A DNA stretch of 5,149 bases from Cellvibrionales bacterium UBA1963 (GCA_002336035.1 DDED01000176.1:1-5149); one strand, 5' to 3'. Numbered from the stretch's first letter, positions 1-5,149 are shown. A program made the numbers and translations. The notes: generated by a model not told the origin, from the letters alone.

Positions 1-400
1 TTATTTTTTCAATTGATAGTACATCGGCATAGTGTTCTGATGATAAAACTTGCATCACTTCAATGGGATGACCAAGTCCGGTGGGTTCAATCAATAGTCG
101 ATCGGGCTTTGCCCGCATAAGCAGTTGATTAAGCGCTATTTGCATCGGCAACCCTGAAGTACAACACATGCAACCTCCAGGTACTTCACGAATAAAAATA
201 CTTTCTGGTGAAGAGTCATGACTTTTAAAGAGCGCGCCATCAATTCCGACCTTGCCAAATTCATTGACAAGGATAGCCCAGCGTTGATCGTCCGGCTTCG
301 ATTTTAATAGATGCAAAATGGCTGAAGTTTTTCCTACACCCAAAAATCCTGTGATGATGTTTGTAGGAACTGCTTCAATTTTATTTGAAAGGTTTGGCAT
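1..400 (-). CDS. yeiR: YeiR-type COG0523 GTPase (metallochaperone family), N-terminal part, cut by window edge
   Basis: This is the first 133 codons of a P-loop GTPase of the G3E/COG0523 family, cytoplasmic proteins that bind zinc or other metals and are thought to help metal allocation. I translated it directly: the ATG is at 400-398 and the frame stays open to the left edge. Visible motifs are Walker A GFLGVGKT (residues 18-25), NEFGKVGIDG (46-55), the metal-binding CxCC in GGCMCC (75-80), GLPMQ (83-87) and IEPTGLGHP (104-112). The GLPMQ and IEPTGLGHP blocks match what I remember of E. coli YeiR better than YjiA or CobW. The missing part would carry NKxD and the CobW C-terminal domain. The Shine-Dalgarno is weak (GAG 8 nt upstream). 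A TTG at 418-416 is the only other in-frame start before a TAA at 421-419. The gene lies 64 nt downstream of the MerC-domain gene on the same strand, so co-transcription is likely. The family is certain; the YeiR subgroup is likely. Confidence 0.93.
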   Translation of the reverse strand, partial: MPNLSNKIEAVPTNIITGFLGVGKTSAILHLLKSKPDDQRWAILVNEFGKVGIDGALFKSHDSSPESIFIREVPGGCMCCTSGLPMQIALNQLLMRAKPDRLLIEPTGLGHPIEVMQVLSSEHYADVLSIEKI

Positions 401-464
401 TACACGCTCATCAAACAATTAGGCAACTTAAAAGCAACGCTTACAAAAAGAAAAGATGTCAACA

Positions 465-878
465 TTAAGAATGGCAATCACAATCAGAGCGCTGACATAA
501 GGCATGATTCCTAATATGACTTAGCGCAATAATGGTTGCACCAGACAATATAAGTACTTTTTCAACTAGTTCACCAAGAGCATCATGGCCAAGCAAAACG
601 GCAGTCACCAATATGGCCAGGCCTACCGCACCGAGTATAAAAACAACAATATCTTTATGCTTTGTGCAACCCATAGTGAGTGCAAAAATACTGACGGGTA
701 AAACAGCAAACAGCATTAGCAAATGCGCAGTTTCATCGTCAAAATAGATGGCCGCTAATGAAGGAAGCAGTAAAAAAATGAGTGGCATTGCTAAACAATG
801 AACCGCGCAGATAAAAGAGAGGCTAATCGCTGTTTTATCTGCTAATGCTTGTACGCTAATCATAATTAATGTGTCCAA
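465..878 (-). CDS. MerC-domain inner-membrane protein, probably metal-related
   Basis: This 137-residue protein has about four hydrophobic helices (roughly residues 18-41, 52-70, 78-97 and 106-121) and matches the MerC family. The first helix carries CAVHC (Cys24, His27, Cys28) followed by LAMPL, and the short tail is Cys/His rich (Cys128, Cys133, Cys135, His136). MerC of Tn21 takes up mercuric ion, but chromosomal MerC-domain proteins beside COG0523 GTPases are generally not part of a mer operon, and no merR, merT, merP or merA is seen here. A role in zinc or other metal handling with the downstream YeiR-like GTPase is therefore an inference from context. The start is uncertain. A TTG at 878-876 has AAGGG 4 nt upstream. 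An ATG at 863-861 gives a 132-residue protein closer to the usual N-terminus of the family but has no good ribosome site. Either start keeps all four helices. Confidence 0.88.
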   Translation of the reverse strand: MDTLIMISVQALADKTAISLSFICAVHCLAMPLIFLLLPSLAAIYFDDETAHLLMLFAVLPVSIFALTMGCTKHKDIVVFILGAVGLAILVTAVLLGHDALGELVEKVLILSGATIIALSHIRNHALCQRSDCDCHS

Positions 879-963
879 GAAGCCCTTACTGACTCTAGAG
901 AACCTCGATAATAAAAAAAACAGTTACCAGCCTAAGAATTTGCAACACACTTAAGACCAAAGT

Positions 964-996
964 ATGTTATAAATGATACAACATATCATTATAAAC
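964..996. promoter_or_regulatory. Candidate operator: nested inverted repeats, Fur/Zur-like
   Basis: Two overlapping dyads share this site. The stronger has 13-bp arms, GTTATAAATGATA at 966-978 and TATCATTATAAAC at 984-996, pairing at 10 of 13 positions around a 5-nt spacer. Its inner 7 bp on each side (AATGATA / TATCATT, 972-978 and 984-990) are perfect, and the TGATA-5-TATCA spacing matches a Fur-box core. A second dyad at 964-984 has ends ATGTT/AACAT and half-sites TGTTATA and TACAACA, resembling enterobacterial Zur half-sites but spaced 5 nt apart instead of 1. The site covers the -10 box and presumed start of the MerC-gene promoter, as expected for a repressor operator. The regulator's identity is inferred from the likely zinc role of the genes; no regulator gene is in the window. 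Confidence 0.45.
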
Positions 997-1016
997 GCAA
1001 GTACCAAGATACTCGA
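988..1016 (-). promoter_or_regulatory. Candidate sigma70 promoter for the MerC/YeiR-like operon
   Basis: Read on the minus strand there is a perfect TATAAT (993-988), preceded at 17 nt by TCGAGT (1016-1011), which matches 3 of 6 bases of the -35 consensus. Transcription would start near 981, the centre of the dyad, about 100 nt upstream of the MerC-domain gene. The -10 is strong and the -35 poor, so this could be an activated promoter or a chance match in AT-rich DNA. Confidence 0.4.
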
Positions 1017-1142
1017 AATAGTAACCTTATTCATATAACTCACTGATTTTGCTTGTTATATAGTCAATTATTCTTATGCTTTGCTGAAAATAGCAACCCA
1101 AATTGTTAGCGCCTCTACACCATACCCCTAACTAAAGTGAGA

Positions 1143-1171
1143 TCGACACGCCAATAATAATTTTTTATAAC
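1143..1171 (+). promoter_or_regulatory. Sigma70-type promoter in front of the decayed gene
   Basis: TCGACA (1143-1148) and TATAAC (1166-1171) each match 5 of 6 consensus bases and are separated by exactly 17 nt. A start near 1178 would leave a leader of about 20 nt before an AGAGAG ribosome site (1187-1192) and the ATG at 1200. The tight, correctly ordered promoter, ribosome site and ATG support a plus-strand gene that once began at 1200. Confidence 0.5.
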
Positions 1172-1199
1172 ATATCAAAAGAAAAAAGAGAGTCGCAAT

Positions 1200-1675
1200 A
1201 TGCTAAGTATTAATGCGATAAACGACGGCATGAAACTCACGATGAGAAGTGAGCTCTTCTTTGAGTGGACTCATGCTTTTTGATGATACCGCATGAAATT
1301 CCGCATTCATTGTGAGCAATAAAGTGGCTTTCGCTGACAAGCGTTTCGGAAGAAAAGGTAGAAGACTTACTGGAAGAGAAGATACAATGGCCAAGGACGG
1401 CCGATTTGATACTTTAGTCGTCGAGTCCACAGGAATATCTGAACCCCTGCCTGGCGCTGAAACCTGTACTTGCCGATGAAATCGCGTAAGGCACCGACCC
1501 CTTCAATAATGATAGCGACAATGACGGCTTATTTGACGGCGAAGATCCCGAACCTTTAACACCGACCAACGACGCACTTACCGTTTCCGCCATGAGTGGT
1601 CTAGGCTTTATAGCACTTTTTCTTTCGATGCTCGGTTTGGGTGTAACTAGACAGAGTAAAAACCACACTCATTGA
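1200..1675 (+). pseudogene. Decayed gene for a TSP3-repeat protein with C-terminal membrane anchor
   Basis: The promoter, Shine-Dalgarno (AGAGAG, 7-nt spacer) and ATG at 1200 are intact, but the first frame stops at 1281-1283 after 27 codons. The next long open run (about 1297-1476) is one frame over, and the final one (1490-1675) is in the third frame. That last frame reads GTDPFNNDSDNDGLFDGED, an Asp/Asn-rich thrombospondin-type-3-like calcium-binding repeat. It is followed by a Pro/Thr spacer, a hydrophobic helix (SGLGFIALFLSMLGLGV) and a short basic, His-containing tail, ending with TGA at 1673-1675. Directly upstream, in the same frame, DEIA is followed by TAA (1487-1489) where repeats of this kind usually have Leu, so one TTA-to-TAA change would explain it. 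A TAG sits further up at 1415-1417. The C-terminal fragment is the secure part. Whether the 5' portion belongs to the same gene is inferred from strand, order and promoter. The parent was probably exported and anchored by its C-terminus. It is convergent with the SRPBCC gene 33 bp away. Confidence 0.5.
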
Positions 1676-1708
1676 TTAACGGCTATGACTTATAATAATT
1701 AAAGAAGA

Positions 1709-2212
1709 CTAAATGCGCGCCAATGCCTCGGCCCGTTCTGCGACTGAATCATCGACCAGTTGAATGCCGCGCTCTATGCGCTCTCGATAGAGCACTTCAA
1801 TCAACCACGCTAAAGGGCCACTCATCAGCTCATGATGCACTAATAAGGTATCGCCATTAGTCGTCTTTGACAGCCAGCGACAACGCGTACCTCGCGCTAA
1901 ATAACCATACCAACCACCCGACTGCCAACACAACTCTTGCTCTGGTATAACCGATAAGACTCGGTTCTTTACCTGCCTAACCTCGTTGTCTAAATGCGCC
2001 TCTATCCAGACCACCTCGCCTTCCGCAATACGGCCTTTTATATTGGGTGAGTAACGATTCCATTCAGCGTAACCTTCTGCATGTGCCAACAGTGACCAGA
2101 CGACCGAAGGATTAGCGGCAATTGTCACTTCATGACTGACTTCCCAATCTGAATCGATTATAACGGTCATGGCGACCAGCAAAGCCAACACTATCATTAT
2201 TTTTTTAATCAA
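1709..2212 (-). CDS. Membrane-anchored or exported SRPBCC (polyketide cyclase/START-like) protein
   Basis: This 167-residue protein begins with a short Lys-containing segment and a hydrophobic stretch (residues 4-19), either an uncleaved anchor or a signal peptide. An SRPBCC fold fills residues 24-165. Family-typical features are the NPSVVWSLLAHAEGYAEWN block (34-52), an NIKG-to-EG turn (57-65), a VLSVIPEQELCW strand (85-96) and a long C-terminal amphipathic helix (about 133-165) that would cover the hydrophobic cavity. Members bind hydrophobic ligands, and most have no assigned reaction; none can be assigned here. The start is TTG at 2212-2210, chosen because AAGG lies 8 nt upstream and this start keeps the Lys residues before the hydrophobic segment; an ATG five codons in would lose them. 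The gene diverges from the kinase-like gene across 191 bp and converges on the decayed gene. Family assignment is good; location and function are inferred. Confidence 0.82.
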   Translation of the reverse strand: MIKKIMIVLALLVAMTVIIDSDWEVSHEVTIAANPSVVWSLLAHAEGYAEWNRYSPNIKGRIAEGEVVWIEAHLDNEVRQVKNRVLSVIPEQELCWQSGGWYGYLARGTRCRWLSKTTNGDTLLVHHELMSGPLAWLIEVLYRERIERGIQLVDDSVAERAEALARI

Positions 2213-2265
2213 TATCTCGCCCTTATTGCCATAACTATTGTCTGTAAAAAATTAATCATGCGAGC

Positions 2266-2297
2266 TTACAAGCTACAGTATTAAAATTCGCTTGTAA
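2266..2297. promoter_or_regulatory. Inverted repeat between divergent genes, possible operator
   Basis: Perfect 8-bp arms TTACAAGC (2266-2273) and GCTTGTAA (2290-2297) flank a 16-nt AT-rich spacer, in the 191-bp gap between the SRPBCC gene and the divergent kinase-like gene. Each arm carries an outward-facing TTGTAA that resembles a -35 box. A TAAAAT at 2295-2300 could be a -10 for the plus-strand gene, but its partner GCTACA (2272-2277) is weak. The position suits a shared operator; no known regulator motif is recognised. Confidence 0.35.
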
Positions 2298-2390
2298 AAT
2301 AAGCTAGTCTCAATGGAAATTAATCATATTTAAGTGAAACCAAACACGAGCAGTCGTATGGTGTTCCTTAGAGGGAAGTCATTATCAGTT

Positions 2391-2406
2391 AGGAGACCTT
2401 TAGGTG
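2391..2406 (+). promoter_or_regulatory. Ribosome binding site that fixes the GTG start
   Basis: AGGAG at 2391-2395 lies 8 nt before the GTG at 2404. This strong match settles the non-ATG start of the kinase-like gene; the next in-frame ATG is about 79 codons further in and would delete the conserved N-terminal lobe. Confidence 0.8.
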
Positions 2407-3876
2407 AAAAAAGAAATTAGCAGCACGAACCCAGTTGATTACGATGCCGTAGAGACAGCGCAGCATAAAGGGATTCGCGATTGGGTAAAAGAACACTTAA
2501 ACGGTGAGGTCACTGATGTTCGTCGGCTAGAGCGTTGGCGACCACAATGGAAAGTCACTTACCTCGCTAACGGTGAAACAAACGCGGTATTATTTCGAGG
2601 CAATCGCTCGATTGCAGGTAAACAAGATTTAAAGTTTGAAATGGAAGTCATGCAAGCACTCGAGGCGAATGGGATAAAAGTCCCGCATATTTATGGCTGG
2701 GTCGATTCACCCAAAGCCTTTGTGATGGACTGGATTGATACTGAAGACCGCGCGCCCGGCATGTTGCATACGGCGATTGACAATCCCTCAACGATGAGTG
2801 ATGAGCGCTGGCAGGCAATGCTGAATTATATGGAGCACCTCGCGGCGATGCATGCCGTACCCGTCAGCGAATTCACTCATATTAAACGACTCAGTGCGCC
2901 ACCCAAAACCCCAACCGAAATCGCCTTGCACACTACCGAGCGCATGTATGGCGTCGGTAAACAAGCTGGGAATATTGATCCGCCGCTCGAGTTTTTACAG
3001 CAATGGTTACGTCAAAATGTGCCTCAGCATCGCACCGAAGCCCACTTTATTGCCGGTGATGCGGGCCAGTTCATGTCAGCCGGCACCGATGTCTTAGCAT
3101 TACTGGATTTTGAAATTGCCAACATTGGTGATATTCATTGGGACCTCGCCTGCTTTCGCGGTCGCCACCCCTATGAAAATATGGGGGATATCCCCGCCCT
3201 ATACCGGCGCTATGAAGCGGTCAGTGGTCGTCAAGTAGATCTGACTGCAGTGGCTTATCACACGGTGGCTTTCTTGCAACTCTCGGGCATTGGCGCCACT
3301 TTTTTCATGCAACCGAATGCCCATGGCGGTAATTGGATCGAAGGCGCGCTGGAATACGCCAGCATCACTCGAAGAGCTTATGAATCGGTTGCTGAATTAC
3401 AAGGCATTAGCCTTGACTACGATCTTTATTTACCTGAACCGACAATTAAACGCTGGGAAGATTCGGGGCTACAAAAATTATGCGTCGATATAGAACGCCT
3501 GCCTACCTCACGTGGTTTTGAACGCTGGGAGCGAGATCTTCTGCATTCAATTCCTCAGTTCTTGCTGAATCATGCCCGCTATCGCGATTGGTTTGAGCAT
3601 GAAACAGTGGCCGACTTTAATGCCTTAATGCAGACCTTAGGGCACAATATAGTCGCCAGTAATTTAATTGACGCCGACCAAGCGGCACTGCAAGTGATGG
3701 CCGACATGCAAAGCTCAATAAGTGACGCTACGATGAGTCAAGCTAAGCTTGATGCGGCTTGGGTTCAGTTACAACATAAGCGCATCTTGCGGTTTTCAAT
3801 GCTTATCGCTGGGACCAACCCTGACAGCGAGAATCCGCTATTTCATCGGCTCGACCCCATCTTCGAACCAACCTGA
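2404..3876 (+). CDS. Phosphotransferase-fold protein (APH/ACAD10-like) with altered catalytic loop and C-terminal extension
   Basis: This 490-residue cytoplasmic protein has the aminoglycoside-phosphotransferase/choline-kinase-like fold over residues 15-330. The N lobe shows RRLERWRPQW (40-49), a nucleotide-lobe strand AVLFRGNR (61-68), an alpha-C-like helix FEMEVMQALEANGIKVP (78-94) and the hinge strand FVMDWI (106-111). The catalytic loop, normally HGDxxxxN, reads AGDAGQFM (217-224): Asp219 is kept, but His is Ala and the metal-binding Asn position is Met. The second metal site DFE (235-237) and the GD...DLA block (242-249) are intact. From memory, a GQFM loop occurs in other phosphotransferase-family proteins of bacteria, so this may be a subfamily trait rather than decay. 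Residues from about 340 form an extra, apparently helical region of about 150 residues; ordinary members are about 340-360 long. This is unlikely to be a drug-resistance enzyme, and the substrate is unknown. ACAD10-like members are often linked to acyl-CoA metabolism, but no such gene is adjacent. The gene ends with tandem TGA TAG. Confidence 0.85.
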   Translation: MKKEISSTNPVDYDAVETAQHKGIRDWVKEHLNGEVTDVRRLERWRPQWKVTYLANGETNAVLFRGNRSIAGKQDLKFEMEVMQALEANGIKVPHIYGWVDSPKAFVMDWIDTEDRAPGMLHTAIDNPSTMSDERWQAMLNYMEHLAAMHAVPVSEFTHIKRLSAPPKTPTEIALHTTERMYGVGKQAGNIDPPLEFLQQWLRQNVPQHRTEAHFIAGDAGQFMSAGTDVLALLDFEIANIGDIHWDLACFRGRHPYENMGDIPALYRRYEAVSGRQVDLTAVAYHTVAFLQLSGIGATFFMQPNAHGGNWIEGALEYASITRRAYESVAELQGISLDYDLYLPEPTIKRWEDSGLQKLCVDIERLPTSRGFERWERDLLHSIPQFLLNHARYRDWFEHETVADFNALMQTLGHNIVASNLIDADQAALQVMADMQSSISDATMSQAKLDAAWVQLQHKRILRFSMLIAGTNPDSENPLFHRLDPIFEPT

Positions 3877-3890
3877 TAGTCCGGTTCGAA
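3862..3890. repeat. Inverted repeat spanning the stop codon, weak hairpin
   Basis: TTCGAACC (3862-3869) pairs perfectly with GGTTCGAA (3883-3890) across a 13-nt loop that contains the TGA TAG stops of the kinase-like gene. No T-run follows on either strand, so it is not a standard intrinsic terminator. It could still form an mRNA 3'-end hairpin, or be a binding site. Confidence 0.5.
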
Positions 3891-3995
3891 TAAGACGAAA
3901 AATGAAGGGGACCTGATTGGCTTCCTTAGGCTTCCTTTCGCCCAAAAAGCCGCGGCAATTCACTCACAGCTCACAACTCTTTTCAACAAAAAGTT
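3877..3995. other. Convergent intergenic region with a short tandem repeat
   Basis: These 119 bases separate two convergent genes. They contain two near-identical 10-bp units, GGCTTCCTTA and GGCTTCCTTT (3919-3938). Read on the minus strand, the self-complementary GCCGCGGC is followed by five Ts, but it has no loop. I see no convincing terminator and no gene. Confidence 0.5.
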
Positions 3996-5149
3996 TTATC
4001 TTCTCGCTACCCTCATCAACCCTAAAACCAACATTGACAGACCCAGCGCTAACGAGCCTACCCAACCTACAGTCGGCACTGAATGAACGGAGAGCCCTTT
4101 ACCAAAATGCTCATCCATAACAGTTTGCGCGATGCCTTTTAAATCGGTGTTGAACCCTGTGTCATAAGAATACGCGGACAAATCAACACCATACAGTGCG
4201 TTCAACCAGACAAGCGAACCGGTGGTCGCAACTATGTCACCTTGATGCCCTTTTGTGTCAGTAAAAAGCGAGTTTGCTGCGAGGCCTTGAAAGGCAACAT
4301 CATCTAATAACACATCGTCGTCGAACATTTGCCTGAGCGTTAGCGCTGCTTGGCCCGTAGGAATCGTAAAAAAAGTGGTGGACGGGAATTCGTCGCGCAG
4401 CAATTCCAACAGGGTTTGATGAACCCCTCCATACATATAGGCCTCCCACGCTGCTTGCATGTTGTTGAATCCAGCCGTTTCAGCCGTCTGCTGCCAAATA
4501 CTGGGGAAGTCTGGTGGCGACAGGGATATAAACACCTTAATGTTAGGGTTGTTTTGTAATGCGTAGTGAATCCATTCACTGTAGCCATCGGTGGGGTTCA
4601 CTATCCCCTCTGGGTTAGTGGGAACCATACCCAAAATATCTACGCCACCGGCATCTAAGGTTGCTTTAATTAATCGGTGCTCATCGCCAATGTCACCCGC
4701 CCCATCGTCATTCCAAAAAGAAATAGGCCAGCCGTTGTCACCGCCTCGAGTCACCACGGTGTCTGTATGGCCGGCATAACCAGCATCAATGGCCAGATCT
4801 CCGATTCTATTCGCATAGGGTTTAAAAAAACTATTGCCCATCAGTAGCATGTTATAGCCGTTAGTAGGGCCCTCTGTGCTTTCGAGTAATGCAATCATCT
4901 CCGGCAAATAGTGCGAAGTGGAATATTCGTTGCTCCACTGACCATTGCTATCTTGAAAGTCACCCCACATGTCTTGATAGAGGGTGTAGCGATCCTCAAT
5001 ACCCATTTGGCTATACTTAGCCTCAACCGGCGCCACGTTGTCGGGGGCATGACCATCGGACGAACCCCACTCCGGCCCATACACCAAATACGTCAGCGGG
5101 GCGTCAGCCGTGACCTCAGCGGCGGGGGCCCAAACGGTCGTGTTCACCC
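3996..5149 (-). CDS. Secreted SGNH-hydrolase-like protein with VPT-type C-terminal anchor; N-terminus cut by window edge
   Basis: The frame is open from the right edge to TAA at 3998-3996. Residues are numbered here from the GTG at 5147-5145, which is probably internal: no ribosome site is visible and an exported protein should start with a signal peptide upstream. LLMGNSFFKPYANRI (101-115) matches the nucleophile block of SGNH-type esterases, with Ser106 the likely nucleophile. DTKGH (297-301) fits the late Asp-His block, giving a plausible Ser/His/Asp set. Between them are RGGDNG (134-139) and a VDILGMVP strand (169-176). The protein ends with VPTVGWVG (357-364), a hydrophobic helix (about 361-377) and RVARR, the three-part layout of IPTL-type CTERM sorting signals, though the Trp is one place earlier than in IPTLxxWG. 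The protein is therefore probably exported and held at or sorted through the membrane. Substrate unknown; an ester of an envelope or external polymer is possible. No exosortase gene is in the window. Confidence 0.8.
   Translation of the reverse strand, partial: VNTTVWAPAAEVTADAPLTYLVYGPEWGSSDGHAPDNVAPVEAKYSQMGIEDRYTLYQDMWGDFQDSNGQWSNEYSTSHYLPEMIALLESTEGPTNGYNMLLMGNSFFKPYANRIGDLAIDAGYAGHTDTVVTRGGDNGWPISFWNDDGAGDIGDEHRLIKATLDAGGVDILGMVPTNPEGIVNPTDGYSEWIHYALQNNPNIKVFISLSPPDFPSIWQQTAETAGFNNMQAAWEAYMYGGVHQTLLELLRDEFPSTTFFTIPTGQAALTLRQMFDDDVLLDDVAFQGLAANSLFTDTKGHQGDIVATTGSLVWLNALYGVDLSAYSYDTGFNTDLKGIAQTVMDEHFGKGLSVHSVPTVGWVGSLALGLSMLVLGLMRVARR
3999..4079 (-). other. C-terminal sorting/anchor segment (VPT motif, helix, basic tail)
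   Basis: This codes for the last 27 residues of the SGNH-like protein: VPT motif, roughly 17 hydrophobic residues, then RVARR. The layout is that of the CTERM families handled by exosortase-type enzymes; the IPTL type is paired with exosortase H in the literature as I recall it. The motif is imperfect, so an ordinary C-terminal membrane anchor remains possible. Confidence 0.55.

Larger units (their letters stand above)
879..1199. other. AT-rich intergenic region between divergent transcription units
   Basis: These 321 bases hold no convincing gene. They separate the minus-strand MerC/GTPase unit from the decayed plus-strand gene. The supportable contents are the nested dyad at 964-996 with its overlapping minus-strand promoter, and the plus-strand promoter at 1143-1171, listed separately. 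The stretch 1020-1140 shows no element I can name. If transcription of the MerC gene begins near the dyad, its mRNA leader would be about 100 nt long; I saw no riboswitch-like conserved core in it. Confidence 0.7.

Noticed and set aside
465..878. Mercury-resistance operon
   Set aside because: Only the MerC fold is present. There is no merR, merT, merP or merA, and the neighbour is a COG0523 GTPase, so a mer function is not supported.
1203..1668. Two minus-strand open frames (75 and 84 codons) covering the decayed plus-strand gene
   Set aside because: Their translations have no domain or sensible signal. The plus strand here has a promoter, a ribosome site and a recognisable TSP3/anchor tail, so these are antisense shadows.
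2404..3876. Aminoglycoside resistance gene
   Set aside because: The fold is shared, but the sequence resembles the broad ACAD10-like phosphotransferase group, the catalytic loop is atypical and the protein is too long; nothing points to a drug substrate.
3940..3995. Intrinsic terminator for the SGNH-like gene
   Set aside because: GCCGCGGC followed by Ts on the minus strand has no loop, and the AACTTTTT/AAAAGAGTT pairing is weak, bulged and lacks a trailing T-run.
3917..4120. Plus-strand open frame of 67 codons across the convergent gap and the end of the SGNH-like gene
   Set aside because: It has no ribosome site and its second half is antisense to the conserved C-terminal anchor of the minus-strand gene.
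5145..5147. GTG as the true start of the SGNH-like protein
   Set aside because: The frame is open to the window edge, no ribosome site can be seen and a signal peptide is expected upstream, so this codon is most likely internal.
1..5149. Insertion sequence, CRISPR array, tRNA or phage remnant
   Set aside because: No transposase frame, regularly spaced repeats, tRNA-like fold or phage-type protein was found on either strand by eye.

Overview
The window looks like a chromosomal stretch from a Gammaproteobacterium of moderate GC, AT-rich in its first 1.2 kb. The evidence is the protein families present: a YeiR-type COG0523 GTPase paired with a MerC-domain membrane protein, and proteins ending in a C-terminal membrane anchor with a basic tail. 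No genus can be named from the sequence alone, and a marine or free-living lifestyle is only an impression. There is no rRNA, tRNA, CRISPR array, insertion sequence or phage gene visible.

Layout from left to right. (1) Positions 1-878, minus strand: a probable two-gene metal-homeostasis operon. A MerC-domain four-helix membrane protein (465-878) is followed 64 nt downstream by the N-terminal 133 residues of a CxCC-containing COG0523 GTPase of the YeiR type (400-1, cut by the window edge). (2) Positions 879-1199: an AT-rich intergenic region. It holds a nested dyad (964-996) that overlaps a perfect TATAAT -10 box facing the MerC gene, a plausible operator for a Fur-family repressor such as Zur. 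It also holds a good sigma70-type promoter facing the other way (1143-1171). (3) Positions 1200-1675, plus strand: a decayed gene. Promoter, Shine-Dalgarno and ATG are intact, but the reading frame is broken. Its 3' end still encodes a thrombospondin-type-3-like Asp-rich repeat and a C-terminal membrane anchor. (4) Positions 1709-2212, minus strand: a membrane-anchored or exported SRPBCC (polyketide cyclase/START-like) protein with a TTG start. (5) Positions 2404-3876, plus strand: a 490-residue protein of the aminoglycoside-phosphotransferase/ACAD10-like kinase fold with an altered catalytic loop and a long C-terminal extension. (6) Positions 3996-5149, minus strand, cut at its N-terminus: a secreted SGNH-hydrolase-like protein ending in a VPT-type C-terminal sorting/anchor signal.

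The first two genes probably work together in zinc (or other metal) homeostasis. The remaining genes point in alternating directions, do not form an evident pathway, and are best read as independent transcription units. Nothing here amounts to a clear new multi-gene system. The most promising leads are the nested dyad upstream of the MerC/YeiR pair, the unusual kinase-fold protein, and the two C-terminally anchored proteins (one intact, one decayed), whose sorting enzyme must lie elsewhere.
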